Shown: positions 17,063 to 26,257 of the stretch, piece by piece
How positions within the stretch are numbered: the first letter of the stretch is position 1
Layout: each line of letters opens with the position of its first letter
The notes under the pieces: model-generated
The model's input: the letters and a program-made list of their open reading frames with translations, nothing else
What the model was told of the DNA's origin: nothing
Database searches by the model: none
From: Ramlibacter sp. WS9
GTDB taxonomy: Bacteria > Pseudomonadota > Gammaproteobacteria > Burkholderiales > Burkholderiaceae_C
Length of the DNA stretch: 64,000 nucleotides
Direction of reading: 5' to 3'
Assembly (NCBI RefSeq): GCF_003797765.1
Contig: NZ_RKMB01000003.1
Span: forward strand, 389,207 to 453,206
Made by a program: the position numbers and the translations under genes

Positions 17063-19222
17063 ATGAAGACCCTCAAGTACGAACTCGCCGACGGCATCGC
17101 CACCATCACCTTCGATGAGGAAGGTTCGCCCGTCAACACCATGTGCCAGCAATGGCAAGACGACCTGACCGAAGTCACGGCGCAGGTGGTGAAGGACAAA
17201 GACGCGATCCGTGGCCTCGTCCTGGCATCGAACAAGACGACCTTCTTTGCGGGCGCCGATCTCAAGGGCACGATGCGGTTGCAAGCGTCCGACGCGCCGC
17301 AGGTGTTCCGCGGGATCGAGCAAACCAAGAAGAACTTCCGCACGTTGGAAACGCTGGGCAAGCCGGTGGTGAGCTGCCTCAACGGCACGGCTTTGGGCGG
17401 CGGCTGGGAGGTGGCGCTGATCGGGCATTACCGTGTCGCGATCGACGACCCCAAGATCCAGTTCGGCCTGCCGGAGATCACGCTGGGCCTCATTCCCGGC
17501 GCGTCTGGCATCACCAAGATGACGCGCCTGCTCGGCCTGATGGGCGCGCAGCCCTACATCCTGGAAAGCAAGCTGTTCGGCCCGCGCGAGGCGCTGGAGC
17601 TGGGCCTGGTGCACGAGCTGGTGCCCGATGCCGCCGCGCTGCGCCCGTCCGCCCTCGCCTACATCGACAAACACGCCAGCGGCACGGCGCCGTCCCATCA
17701 GCCGTGGGACGCACAGTCCTACAAGATGCCCGGCGGCACGCCCAGCAACCCGAAGATCGCCGGCATGCTGAGCGTGGCGCCCGCTGTGTTGAAGCAGAAG
17801 ACGCGCGGCCTGTACCCTGCCCCCGAGTACGCGCTGGCCGCGATGGTGGAAGGCGCGCAAGTCGACTTCGACACGGCCCTGCGGATCGAGTCGCGCTACC
17901 TCGCCAAGCTGATCACCAGCCCGGTCGCGAAGAACATGATCAACACGTTCTTCTTCAACATGAACGCGATCAAGTCCGGGCAGTCGCGCCCGAAGGACGT
18001 GCCGAGATACAAGCCGCAGAAGGTCGGCATCCTCGGCGCCGGCATGATGGGCGCCGGCATCGCGTATGCGCAATCCAGCCGCGGCATTGCCACGGTGTTG
18101 AAGGATGTGTCGATCGACAAGGCCGAGGCAGGCAAGGCCTACAGCGCGAAGATCACGCAGCCCCGCGTCGACAAGGGCAGGATGAGCCCGCACGACCAGG
18201 CGGCGCTGCTGGCGCGCATCACCCCCACCGATTCGGCCGAAGCGCTGCGCGGCTGCGACCTCATCATCGAGGCTGTGTTCGAGAACCGCGAGCTCAAGGC
18301 GCGTGTGACTCAGGAGGCCGAGCCGATGCTCGCGCCCGGCGGCTTCTTCGCGAGCAACACCTCCACCCTGCCGATCAGCGGCCTGGCGAAGGCCAGCGCG
18401 CGGCCCGACAAGTACGTCGGCATCCACTTCTTCAGCCCGGTCGACAAGATGAAGCTGGTGGAGATCATCCGCGGCAAGCAGACCGACGACGAGAGCGTGG
18501 CGCGCGCTTTCGACTACGTGCAGTCGCTCGGCAAGATCCCCATCGTCGTCAACGACTCGCGCGGCTTCTTCACCTCGCGCGTGTTCGGCACCTTCGTGAT
18601 GGAAGGCGCCGCGATGGTCGGCGAAGGGCTTCCCGCCGCCGTGGTCGAACAGGCCGGCATCCAGGCCGGCATGCCGGTGGGGCCGCTCGCCGTGCTCGAT
18701 GAAACCGCGCTGTCGTTGTCCGTCCACGTGCTGGACCAGACCCGCACCGACTACCGGGCCGAGGGCGGCACCTACATCGCGACGCCCGGGGAGTTGCTGG
18801 TGGAGCGGATGGTGAAGGAGTTCGATCGCAACGGCCGCGCGGCCGGGGCCGGGTTCTATGACTATCCCGAGGAAAGAGGAGCGAAGAAATTCCTGTGGCC
18901 GGAACTGAAGAACCTGTTCGAGAAGCCGGGCGCCGCGTGGGACATGCAGGAGCTCAAGGACAGGCTCTTGTACCGCCAGGCCGTCGAAACCGCGCGCTGC
19001 CTCTCCGAGGGCGTGCTGACCACGGTGCACGACGCCAACATCGGCTCGATCTTCGGCATCGGCTTTCCGGCATGGACCGGCGGAGCGCTGCAATTCATCT
19101 ATGGCATGGGCATCGAAGCGTTCTGTGCGCGCGCCGCGCAGCTGGCGGAAAAGCATGGCCCCGGCTTCGCCGTGACGCCGGCGATCCACGCCGCTCTTGG
19201 CAAGCACCAGCCGCAGTACTGA
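17063..19222 (+). CDS. Fused enoyl-CoA hydratase / 3-hydroxyacyl-CoA dehydrogenase (FadJ/FadB type)
   Basis: 719-aa bifunctional beta-oxidation enzyme. Residues about 1-190 form the crotonase part: FFAGADLKGT, CLNGTALGGGWEVALIGHYRVA, FGLPEITLGLIPGASG (catalytic Glu). Residues about 310-500 form the NAD-binding part: VGILGAGMMGAGIAYAQ, IHFFSPVDKMKLVEIIRG. The C-terminal dehydrogenase domain follows (YPEERGAKKFLWP, FPAWTGGALQFIYGMG). Length fits FadJ (~715 aa). With the thiolase upstream it makes the multifunctional beta-oxidation unit. Long antisense frames across this gene are codon-bias shadows. Confidence 0.95.
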   Translation: MKTLKYELADGIATITFDEEGSPVNTMCQQWQDDLTEVTAQVVKDKDAIRGLVLASNKTTFFAGADLKGTMRLQASDAPQVFRGIEQTKKNFRTLETLGKPVVSCLNGTALGGGWEVALIGHYRVAIDDPKIQFGLPEITLGLIPGASGITKMTRLLGLMGAQPYILESKLFGPREALELGLVHELVPDAAALRPSALAYIDKHASGTAPSHQPWDAQSYKMPGGTPSNPKIAGMLSVAPAVLKQKTRGLYPAPEYALAAMVEGAQVDFDTALRIESRYLAKLITSPVAKNMINTFFFNMNAIKSGQSRPKDVPRYKPQKVGILGAGMMGAGIAYAQSSRGIATVLKDVSIDKAEAGKAYSAKITQPRVDKGRMSPHDQAALLARITPTDSAEALRGCDLIIEAVFENRELKARVTQEAEPMLAPGGFFASNTSTLPISGLAKASARPDKYVGIHFFSPVDKMKLVEIIRGKQTDDESVARAFDYVQSLGKIPIVVNDSRGFFTSRVFGTFVMEGAAMVGEGLPAAVVEQAGIQAGMPVGPLAVLDETALSLSVHVLDQTRTDYRAEGGTYIATPGELLVERMVKEFDRNGRAAGAGFYDYPEERGAKKFLWPELKNLFEKPGAAWDMQELKDRLLYRQAVETARCLSEGVLTTVHDANIGSIFGIGFPAWTGGALQFIYGMGIEAFCARAAQLAEKHGPGFAVTPAIHAALGKHQPQY

Positions 19223-19287
19223 CGCGGCAAACCCCCGCCAGCGCCGTGGTATGTTCGCGGCTTTGATTTTTGCCGCGCGCACCTGCC

Positions 19288-20037
19288 ATGACATCCACTC
19301 GACTCAAGGACAAAGTCTGCATCGTCACCGGTTCCGCGCAAGGCATCGGCCTTGCCACGGCGCTGAAGTTCGCGAATGAAGGCGCGAGCATCGCCGTCTG
19401 GGACCTCACGCAGGCCGGCATCGACGAAGCCGTGCGCCAGTGCCGCGAAGCCGGCGCGCAGGCCGAGGGTTACGTCGTGGACGTCACGCAGCGCGAGATG
19501 GTGGACGCCGCCGTGTTGCGCGTGAAGGAGCGCTTCGGCCGCATCGACGTGCTGGTGAACAACGCCGGCATCACCAAGGACGCGCGGCTGCAGAAGATGA
19601 CCATCGAGCAGTTCGACCGCGTGATCGACGTCAATCTGCGCGGTGTCTTCCATTGCGCGCAAGCCGTGTCGCACACCATGGTCGAACAAGGCCATGGCGT
19701 CATCCTCAACGCCAGCTCGGTCGTCGGCCTGTACGGCAACTTCGGCCAGACCAACTATGCCGCGACAAAGTTCGGCGTGCTGGGCTTCACCAAGACCTGG
19801 AGCCGTGAGCTCGGCCCCAAAGGCGTCCGCGTCAACGCCGTCGCCCCCGGCTTCATCAAGACCCACATCCTGGACAGCATCCCGGACAAGGTGCTGGAAG
19901 ACATGAAGCACCGCGTGCCGCTGCACCGCCTGGGCACGCCGGAAGAGATCGCCAACGTCTACTGCTTCCTGGCCAGCGACGAGGCCAGCTACGTCAACGG
20001 CGCGGTGATCGAGGTGTCGGGCGGCATGACGGTTTAA
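19288..20037 (+). CDS. SDR-family oxidoreductase (FabG-like 3-oxoacyl reductase)
   Basis: 249-aa short-chain dehydrogenase. NAD(P) motif [14 protein letters not shown] motif [17 protein letters not shown], catalytic Ser in [13 protein letters not shown], and YAATK (Tyr/Lys). The C-terminus [18 protein letters not shown] is typical of FabG-like enzymes. It follows the FadJ gene by 65 bases on the same strand. In this setting it may act on 3-hydroxyacyl-CoA intermediates rather than in fatty-acid synthesis. Confidence 0.9.
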   Translation: MTSTRLKDKVCIVTGSAQGIGLATALKFANEGASIAVWDLTQAGIDEAVRQCREAGAQAEGYVVDVTQREMVDAAVLRVKERFGRIDVLVNNAGITKDARLQKMTIEQFDRVIDVNLRGVFHCAQAVSHTMVEQGHGVILNASSVVGLYGNFGQTNYAATKFGVLGFTKTWSRELGPKGVRVNAVAPGFIKTHILDSIPDKVLEDMKHRVPLHRLGTPEEIANVYCFLASDEASYVNGAVIEVSGGMTV

Positions 20038-20039
20038 CC

Positions 20040-21722
20040 TCAGGCCACCCAGTCCATCAATCGCCGCGTCTCGGGCGAGCGCTCCAGTTCCGACACCAAG
20101 GTCGGGCGTTTGCCGGTGACTTGCAGCACCGCGTGTTCGCTGGAAAGAAAAGCCCCTTCCTGCCAGCCGGGCAGCGGCGAGACCTGGTCGCCGATCACGA
20201 AGAAGCGGCCGTCCGGCGCCAGCAGCCGCTGGTAGGCGCGGTTGTCGTCCGCCTTGTGCGGATCCCACAAGGCGACGCCGCCGCTCTGGCCCTCGGCCTG
20301 GTTCCACGCGATGCTCACCGCCTTGGATGAAGGCACCAACTCCTCGCTGGAGAACTCCTTGTGCATTCGCACCGCGTCACGCCGCCCGGCCTGGATGCGC
20401 TCGGCCAATGTCATGCGGCCGTAGGCTTCGGCCTGGTCGAGGTAGCTGTACGAGCCGGCGATGATGCCCTTGCGGCTCATGTAGTCGTTCGAGGGATACC
20501 ACATCTGCGTGATCGGCCTGTCGGTATAGCTGATGCCCCCGAAGATGTTGTAGGGCGGCTCTTCCCAGAACCGGCGATTGGCCTGCCACGCCAGCTTGTA
20601 CAAGGCGCCTATGCGCGCGTACTCCACTGCCTTCTTGAAGTCGTCCGAGAGGTTGGTCTTGATCGCGGCCAGCTTGGGCAGCGGCATGTTGGACAGGCAA
20701 TAGTCGGCGCGCACCAGCGAGACCTTGCCGGTCTTGCGGTGGCGCCATGCCACCTCCACGCCATCCGGCTTGTTGACGATCTCCACGGCCTGGGCGTTGT
20801 ACTGGATCTTTCCGATGCGCTTGACGAAAGCGTCGACGATCTTGTCCATGCCGCCCACGGGCTGGAACAGGCTGGGCTGCCACTCGCCGTCGAGCGGCTG
20901 GTTGAAGCGGTACTGCCAGAAGGTCGACTTCAGCAGTTCGGGCAGCGGCAGGCGCGGGTTGCCGGTGCACAGGGCCTCCACCGTCATCGGTGTGAGGCAG
21001 CCGTTGCGCGGTGTTTCCGAACCCACGATGCCGCCGCCGCCCGCCGAGGGCAGGTCACCGAACGAGCGCAGCATGTCCAGGAACAGCTTGCGGTCGTCCG
21101 GGGTCAGGCCGGTGTCGAGCGCGCCCTGGTTCACCGCCTTGGAGAGCAGTTCCGCGATGTGGCTGTCGCTGTCGTTGCCCAGCCGAAAGCGCGGCATGGC
21201 CTGGCCGCCGAACGCCTTGTCCGTCTGAAACAGGTTGGCCGTCGTGGACATGACGTACACCTCGAGCGGAATGGCGAATTCCTTGCAGTAGTGCATGAGG
21301 CGCGGGTGGTGGAACGGCAGCCGCGCCGGCCCGAGGTTCATGTACAGGCCCTCGTCGAAAGCGCAGGTCTGCACGGTGCGGCCGTGCGGACCGGCGTCTT
21401 CCACCACGCGCGTTCCGCGACGGGCCGTGAAGTTGCGCCCACCCGGTCGGTCGAGTGCTTCCAGGATGATGCAGCGGTAGCCGGCCTTCTGCAGCTCGTA
21501 GGCGGCGGCCATGCCGGCGATGCCCGCGCCGAGGATGGCCACCGTCTTGCCCTTGCCGTGGCCCGCGGGAAGCGCAGCGGGCCCGGCCCAGGCCGTGGGC
21601 ACTTGCAGCATGCCCATGGCGACCATGGTCTCGTAGAGCGCACCCGCGCCCGCGAGCTTGCCGATGGAATGCAGGAATCCGCGGCGCGACGGTGCGCTGT
21701 CGGGTGTGGCCGTTTGGCTCAT
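20040..21722 (-). CDS. FAD-dependent amine / L-amino acid oxidase with Tat leader
   Basis: 560-aa flavoprotein. The leader SRRGFLHSIGKLAGAGALYETMVAMG is a twin-arginine type export signal. The FAD dinucleotide fold is VAILGAGIAGMAAAYELQKAGYRCIILEALDRPGGRNFT. The C-terminal flavin segment GRFFVIGDQVSPLPGWQEGAFLSSEHAV is characteristic of flavin amine oxidases. It probably oxidises amino acids or biogenic amines in the periplasm. It converges on the SDR gene with two bases between the stops and is divergent from a MarR-GNAT gene. Confidence 0.88.
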   Translation of the reverse strand: MSQTATPDSAPSRRGFLHSIGKLAGAGALYETMVAMGMLQVPTAWAGPAALPAGHGKGKTVAILGAGIAGMAAAYELQKAGYRCIILEALDRPGGRNFTARRGTRVVEDAGPHGRTVQTCAFDEGLYMNLGPARLPFHHPRLMHYCKEFAIPLEVYVMSTTANLFQTDKAFGGQAMPRFRLGNDSDSHIAELLSKAVNQGALDTGLTPDDRKLFLDMLRSFGDLPSAGGGGIVGSETPRNGCLTPMTVEALCTGNPRLPLPELLKSTFWQYRFNQPLDGEWQPSLFQPVGGMDKIVDAFVKRIGKIQYNAQAVEIVNKPDGVEVAWRHRKTGKVSLVRADYCLSNMPLPKLAAIKTNLSDDFKKAVEYARIGALYKLAWQANRRFWEEPPYNIFGGISYTDRPITQMWYPSNDYMSRKGIIAGSYSYLDQAEAYGRMTLAERIQAGRRDAVRMHKEFSSEELVPSSKAVSIAWNQAEGQSGGVALWDPHKADDNRAYQRLLAPDGRFFVIGDQVSPLPGWQEGAFLSSEHAVLQVTGKRPTLVSELERSPETRRLMDWVA

Positions 21723-21813
21723 TGGAATCTCCTCCCCAAGGATGAGCTTGCATTATGGGTTTCTCAGCCTCGGATGGGAAGTCGTTAATTATTTGACTTC
21801 GGCAAGCAATCGG
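21723..21813. promoter_or_regulatory. Divergent intergenic region of the amine oxidase and the MarR-GNAT gene
   Basis: This 91-base region is notably AT-rich at its centre (TTAATTATTTGAC around 21785-21797, including the palindrome TTAATTA). It must hold the promoters of both divergent genes. The MarR domain encoded to the right is a candidate regulator of both; no definite operator was identified. Confidence 0.35.
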
Positions 21814-22770
21814 ATGACGATGTCAGATATGAAGGATGATTCCCCGCCTGTCGCACCGGCCCAAGTCAAGGCCGTGCGTGGCTTCAACCGCTTCTACACG
21901 CAGCGCATCGGCGTGCTGGACCCGTACCTGGGCAGCCAGTTTTCCCTGACGGAAGTGCGGGTGCTGTACGAGCTTGCGCACCGTGACCAGCCCACCGCCG
22001 CCGAACTGGGTCGCGACCTGGCGCTGGATGCGGGTTACCTGAGCCGCATCCTCCGCCGGTTCGAAACGCGCGGCTGGCTTGCCCGCGTCCCTTCTCCGGC
22101 AGACGCCCGGCAAAGCCTGCTGCGGCTGACCGACGCGGGGCATGCCGCGTTCGCGCCGCTGCAGCAGAAGTCGCGGGACGAGGCGGCCGCCCTGCTGGCC
22201 GCCCTGCCCGCGCCCAAGCGCGACCAGCTGATTGATGCGATGTCGGCGGTGCAGCAATTGCTGGATCCGCAACCGCAACGCGCGGCCAGCCGCACCGTGC
22301 TCTTGCGCGACCCGCGCCCGGGCGACATGGGCTGGGTCGTGATGCAGCACGCCGAGATCTACTGGCGCGAGTACCGTTTTACCCAGGAGTTCGAAGGCCT
22401 GGTGGCGGAGATCGCCGGCAAGTTCATCATGAACTTCGACCCGGCGTGGGAAAAGGGCTGGATAGCCGAGATCGACGGCGAGCGTGTGGGCTCGGTCTTC
22501 GTCGTGCGGCGTTCCGCCACCGTGGCGCAGTTGCGCCTGCTGATCCTCACGCCCGGCGCGCGCGGCCACGGACTGGGCGCGCGGCTCACCGACGAGTGCA
22601 TCGCATTCGCGCGGAGCAAGGGCTATCGCAAGATGATGCTCTGGACACAGAGCAACCTGGATGCGGCCCGGGCGATCTACAAGGCACGAGGCTTCGAGTT
22701 GACGAAGAGCGAGGCGAACAACGCGTACGGCCAGAAACTGGTCGGCGAAATCTGGGAGCTGAAGCTATAA
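21814..22770 (+). CDS. MarR helix-turn-helix / GNAT acetyltransferase fusion
   Basis: About 318 aa, starting at one of three in-frame ATGs (21814, 21820, 21829). Residues about 10-150 are a MarR winged helix: FSLTEVRVLYELAHRDQPTAAELGRDLALDAGYLSRILRRFETRGWL, wing PSPADARQSLLRLT. The C-terminal ~160 residues are a GNAT domain with the acetyl-CoA loop LRLLILTPGARGHGLGARLTDECIAFA and NLDAARAIYKARGFEL. This two-domain architecture is a known family, probably coupling acetylation of a small molecule with regulation. The stop overlaps the region where the EamA gene must begin. Confidence 0.88.
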   Translation: MTMSDMKDDSPPVAPAQVKAVRGFNRFYTQRIGVLDPYLGSQFSLTEVRVLYELAHRDQPTAAELGRDLALDAGYLSRILRRFETRGWLARVPSPADARQSLLRLTDAGHAAFAPLQQKSRDEAAALLAALPAPKRDQLIDAMSAVQQLLDPQPQRAASRTVLLRDPRPGDMGWVVMQHAEIYWREYRFTQEFEGLVAEIAGKFIMNFDPAWEKGWIAEIDGERVGSVFVVRRSATVAQLRLLILTPGARGHGLGARLTDECIAFARSKGYRKMMLWTQSNLDAARAIYKARGFELTKSEANNAYGQKLVGEIWELKL

Positions 22771-23690
22771 ACCTTGCCCTGCTCGCCGCCGCGGCATCCG
22801 GCGTGCAGGTCGGCGCTGCCATCGTCGCCTCGCGGTTCGCGGTGGCCGAGGTGCCGCCGCTGACGCTCGCGATGCTGCGCTATGCAATCGGCTTCGCCTG
22901 CCTGCTGCCGTTCGCATGGATGTCGCTATCCACCGCGCCAGGAGCGTCAAGGCCTCCCGCGGTCGGCACAAGCCGCGCGGCAGACCTGCTCGCGATGGCG
23001 GCACTCGGCATCGGGCAGTTCGGCGTGCTGATCGCCCTTCTCAACTTCGGGCTGCGCCACGTTGGCGCGGCGCAGGCCGCGCTGATCTTCAGCCTCCTGC
23101 CCCTGCTCACGTTGTCCCTTGGCGCCGTGCTGGGGCGCGAGCGCGTGACGGCGCCGCTGGTGCTGGGCGTGCTCCTGTCGATCGCCGGCGTGGCGCTCTC
23201 GCTGGCGCCCAAGCTGGGTCAGGCGCAAGCGGCACATTGGTGGGGCGAGGCCGCGGTAGCCGGCGCCGCTTGCACCGGCGCGCTTTGCAGCGTCCTTTAT
23301 CGGCCCTACCTGCAGCGCTACCCCATGGTCCCGGTGTCCGCATTCGCGATGGCGTCGTCGGTGGTGGTGCTCGCGATGCTTGCGTTGGGGGAGCAATGGC
23401 CGGCACGCGTATTCACGTTCAGCGGCCAGGCCTGGGCGGCAACGGGCTTCATCGGCGTGTCGAGCGGCATCGGCTACTTCTTGTGGCTGTATGCGCTGAA
23501 GCACGAGTCGCCAACGCGCGTGACGGTGTTCCTCGCCCTGAACCCCCTGACGGCCGCGCTGCTGGGTTGGGCCTGGTTGAACGAGCCGTTGCAGCCGGTG
23601 GCACTGTACGCGCTCGGCCTGATCGCGGCCGGTCTGTGGTTGGCCACGCTCAGGCCAACTGCGCAAGAATTGTCAGGCCCCCGGCCGTAG
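22752..23690 (+). CDS. EamA/DMT-family transporter (start uncertain)
   Basis: Ten-helix drug/metabolite transporter of about 300 aa with two EamA repeats: PPLTLAMLRYAIGFACLLPFAW, then SPTRVTVFLALNPLTAALLGWAWLNEPLQPVALYALGLIAAG. The first helix (NLALLAAAASGVQVGAAIVASRF) begins within a few codons of the preceding gene's stop. In this frame there is no ATG, GTG or TTG start just upstream: the options are CTG 22752, ATA 22767 or a truncating GTG 22803. I give the CTG; the real start needs experimental evidence. Translation is probably coupled to the MarR-GNAT gene. Confidence 0.8.
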   Translation: MGAEAINLALLAAAASGVQVGAAIVASRFAVAEVPPLTLAMLRYAIGFACLLPFAWMSLSTAPGASRPPAVGTSRAADLLAMAALGIGQFGVLIALLNFGLRHVGAAQAALIFSLLPLLTLSLGAVLGRERVTAPLVLGVLLSIAGVALSLAPKLGQAQAAHWWGEAAVAGAACTGALCSVLYRPYLQRYPMVPVSAFAMASSVVVLAMLALGEQWPARVFTFSGQAWAATGFIGVSSGIGYFLWLYALKHESPTRVTVFLALNPLTAALLGWAWLNEPLQPVALYALGLIAAGLWLATLRPTAQELSGPRP

Positions 23691-23720
23691 ATTGGAGCCT
23701 TCATCAACGAAGGATCCCTC

Positions 23721-24185
23721 ATGAAAACCATCGACCTGGATCAAGCGATTCACGTGATCGGCATCGAACTGCGAACCACCAACGAAGAGGCGTTCCAGAC
23801 CATCCCGTTGCACTGGAAGCGCTTTACCGAAGAAGATGTTTCCGGCCGCATCGCGGGCAAGCAGTCGGGCGACGTCTACGCCGTCTACACCCATTTCCAG
23901 AACGCCGGGCAAAACAACCAGGGCCTCTATTCGCTGGTGCTCGGCGTGCCGGTCGATGCCGCGGCCGCCGTGCCGCAAGGGTTCACACGGGTGGTGGTGC
24001 CGGCCTCGCTTCGCGCCGTGTTCCCCGTGCAAAAAGGCCGCTTCGACCTCGTCGGAGCCACGTGGCAGGAGATCTGGCAGCAGGGCGACCTGGCAAAGAC
24101 CTTCATCGCCGACGTCGAGCGCTACCGGCCCGGCGGCGAGATCGATATCCTCATCGGTATCGAAAGGGAAGCTGCCATCGCATGA
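23721..24185 (+). CDS. GyrI-like effector-binding domain protein
   Basis: 154-aa stand-alone SOUL/GyrI-like ligand-binding domain (MKTIDLDQAIHVIGIELRTTNEEAFQTIPLHWKRF, then GDVYAVYTHFQ, and GGEIDILIGIE at the end). Such domains bind small amphipathic molecules. It overlaps the following AraC gene by four bases (ATGA). That gene has its own C-terminal GyrI-like domain, suggesting that the two act on the same signal. Confidence 0.82.
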   Translation: MKTIDLDQAIHVIGIELRTTNEEAFQTIPLHWKRFTEEDVSGRIAGKQSGDVYAVYTHFQNAGQNNQGLYSLVLGVPVDAAAAVPQGFTRVVVPASLRAVFPVQKGRFDLVGATWQEIWQQGDLAKTFIADVERYRPGGEIDILIGIEREAAIA

Positions 24186-25075
24186 ACAGGGAACACGGCT
24201 GGACCGACTACCAGGAGCGGCTGGGCCGCGTCATCGCGTACATCCACGACCACCTGGATGGGCCGCTCGAGCTGGACCGGCTGGCCGAGGTGGCCCATCT
24301 CTCGCCCTACCACTGGCACCGCGTCTACCACGCCCTGCACGGTGAAACCATCGCGGCCACCGTGCGGCGCCTGCGCCTGCACCGGGCCACGGGCTACCTG
24401 GCCAACACCCCGCTGGCCATAGCCGACGTGGCGCGCAAGTGCGGCTACCCGAATGTGCAGTCGTTCGCGCGCGCGTTCCGCTCGGTCTATGCGATGAGCC
24501 CCACCCAGTACCGCGCGCAGGGCAGCCACGCAGTGTTCCACGCCGCACAGGCGCAGCCGGAGGCCGCCGGCTACGCCGTCGACATCCGCGACGTGCCCGC
24601 TGTGCAACTGGCGGGCATTGCCCATCGAGGCTCGTACATGCTGGTCGGCAAGGCCTTAGCAACCGCCTACATGCGCCTGGCCGCGCAGGGCCTGGCGCGG
24701 CCCGAGGCGCGCTGGATGGCGGTGTACGACGACGACCCTTTTGCCGTTCCCGAGAAGCAGCTCAGCTCGCGCGCCGGCCTGTCGCTGCCGCCGGGCGCGC
24801 AGGCGCAGCCGCCGCTCATGCCCTTCACGCTGGGCGGCGGCCCTTGCGCCGTGCTGCGTCACCGCGGCCCCTATTCGACGATGCGCGCCGCCTACCAGTG
24901 GCTCTACGGAAGTTGGCTGGTGCAGTCGGGCCTGGAAGCAGCCGATCAGCCGGTCTTCGAAGAGTACCTGAACAATCCGCGCGACACGCGGCCGGCCGAC
25001 TTGCTGACGGATATCTTTCTGCCCCTCGCGGGCCCGGCAGTTTTGACCGGGAAGCATGCAAACACGGGACGATAA
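24182..25075 (+). CDS. AraC-family regulator with C-terminal GyrI-like domain
   Basis: 297 aa. The N-terminal ~110 residues are the double helix-turn-helix (IAYIHDHLDGPLELDRLAEVAHLSPYHWHRVYHALHGETIAATVRR and LAIADVARKCGYPNVQSFARAFRSVYAMSPTQYR). The C-terminal ~150 residues are a GyrI-like effector domain (VDIRDVPAVQLAGIAHRGSYMLVG; GPCAVLRHRGPYSTMRAAYQWLYGSWL). This is the Rob/TetD-like layout of transcription factors responding to organic compounds. It follows the stand-alone GyrI-like gene with an ATGA overlap. Confidence 0.9.
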   Translation: MNREHGWTDYQERLGRVIAYIHDHLDGPLELDRLAEVAHLSPYHWHRVYHALHGETIAATVRRLRLHRATGYLANTPLAIADVARKCGYPNVQSFARAFRSVYAMSPTQYRAQGSHAVFHAAQAQPEAAGYAVDIRDVPAVQLAGIAHRGSYMLVGKALATAYMRLAAQGLARPEARWMAVYDDDPFAVPEKQLSSRAGLSLPPGAQAQPPLMPFTLGGGPCAVLRHRGPYSTMRAAYQWLYGSWLVQSGLEAADQPVFEEYLNNPRDTRPADLLTDIFLPLAGPAVLTGKHANTGR

Positions 25076-25082
25076 TCGCTGC

Positions 25083-25685
25083 ATGAGTTCCTTGCCTCCG
25101 GCCCCCGCATCCGACGCGGAACAACGCCCCCAGCCGCGCTCCCTGGGTGACCTGTTCTGGTCGTTCACCTGGCTGGCCCTGCAAGGTTTTGGCGGCGTGC
25201 TGGCGGTGGTGCAGCGCGAGATGGTCGAGAAGAAGCGCTGGATGACGCGCGAAGAATTCGTCGAGGAATGGGCCGTGGCGCAGATCATGCCCGGACCCAA
25301 CGTGGTGAACCTCTCCTTGATGATCGGCGGCCGCTACTTCGGATTGCGCGGCGCCATGACGGCGCTGGCCGGCATGCTGGCCGTGCCGCTGCTGGTCGTG
25401 CTGGCGCTGGCGCTGGTGTACGCGCAGGTCGCGGACAACCCGCACGTGGCCGGTGCCTTGCGCGGGATGGGCGCGGTCGCGGCGGGGCTGATCACGGCCA
25501 CCGGCCTCAAGCTGATGAGCGCATTGAAGAAGCATCCTTTGGGTGTGCCGGCCTGCACCGTCTTCGGCATCGCCACTTTCGCCGCCATCGCGCTGCTGCG
25601 CTGGCCGCTCGCCTACGTGCTGCTGGGCCTGGGCGGGCTCGCATGCGTCTTGACCTACCGCAAGATGGGAAAGGCGGGCGCATGA
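25083..25685 (+). CDS. chrA: Chromate transporter, N-terminal-type half protein
   Basis: 200-aa membrane protein matching one half of ChrA (CHR domain): FWSFTWLALQGFGGVLAVVQREMVEKKRWMTREEFVEEWAVAQIMPGPNVVNLSLMIGGRYFG. It has about five hydrophobic segments. It overlaps the second half by four bases; the split two-gene form of the short-chain CHR family exports chromate or other oxyanions by proton antiport. The start at 25083 is chosen because the family begins just before LGDLFWSF. Confidence 0.88.
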   Translation: MSSLPPAPASDAEQRPQPRSLGDLFWSFTWLALQGFGGVLAVVQREMVEKKRWMTREEFVEEWAVAQIMPGPNVVNLSLMIGGRYFGLRGAMTALAGMLAVPLLVVLALALVYAQVADNPHVAGALRGMGAVAAGLITATGLKLMSALKKHPLGVPACTVFGIATFAAIALLRWPLAYVLLGLGGLACVLTYRKMGKAGA

Positions 25686-26254
25686 CGATCACCATGACCG
25701 GCGCCGACTGGCTCTCGCTGTTCGTGCACTACCTGTCGCTGTCGCTGCTGTCGGTGGGCGGCGCCATCACCACCGCGCCGGACATGCACCGCTTCCTGGT
25801 CGACGGCAAGGGCTGGTTGACCGATCCGCAATACAGCGCATCGATCGCCATCGCGCAGGCCGCGCCGGGCCCGAACGTTCTGTTCGTCGCCTTGATGGGA
25901 TGGAACGTCGGCCTGAACGCGGGCGGCCTGCCCACTGCGCTGTTCGGCATGACGGTGGCCATGGTCGGCATCATGATCCCCAGCACCACCCTCACCTATT
26001 TGGCCGCGACCTGGGGCCACGCCAACCGCGAGCTGCGCGGCGTGCGCGCGTTCAAGCAGGGCATGGCACCCATCGTGATCGCACTCCTCGTCGCAACGGG
26101 CTGGATCCTGGCTACGGGCAGCAATTACGTGACGCGCAACTGGCCGATCTGGCTGCTGGCCGTCGCCGCCGCCGTCATCGTCTGGCGCACCAGGATCCAC
26201 CTGCTGTGGCTGCTGGGCGCGGGCGCGGTGCTGGGATGGGTCGGCTGGGTCTGA
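25682..26254 (+). CDS. chrA: Chromate transporter, C-terminal-type half protein
   Basis: 190-aa CHR-domain protein (FVHYLSLSLLSVGGAITTAPDMHRFLVDGKGWLTDPQYSASIAIAQAAPGPNVLFVALMGWNVG). It is the partner of the gene immediately upstream, with which it shares an ATGA stop/start overlap. The two halves are expected to assemble into one antiparallel transporter. Sequence alone cannot tell whether chromate is the natural substrate. Confidence 0.88.
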   Translation: MTITMTGADWLSLFVHYLSLSLLSVGGAITTAPDMHRFLVDGKGWLTDPQYSASIAIAQAAPGPNVLFVALMGWNVGLNAGGLPTALFGMTVAMVGIMIPSTTLTYLAATWGHANRELRGVRAFKQGMAPIVIALLVATGWILATGSNYVTRNWPIWLLAVAAAVIVWRTRIHLLWLLGAGAVLGWVGWV

Positions 26255-26257
26255 GTA

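Noticed and set aside
15787..19294. Long minus-strand frames of 533 and 799 codons
   Set aside because: Antisense to the thiolase and FadJ genes; His/Arg/Ala-rich, no domains.
22916..25075. 719-codon continuous frame taken as one protein
   Set aside because: The part before 24182 is out-of-frame over the EamA and GyrI-like genes; the AraC regulator begins at the internal ATG.
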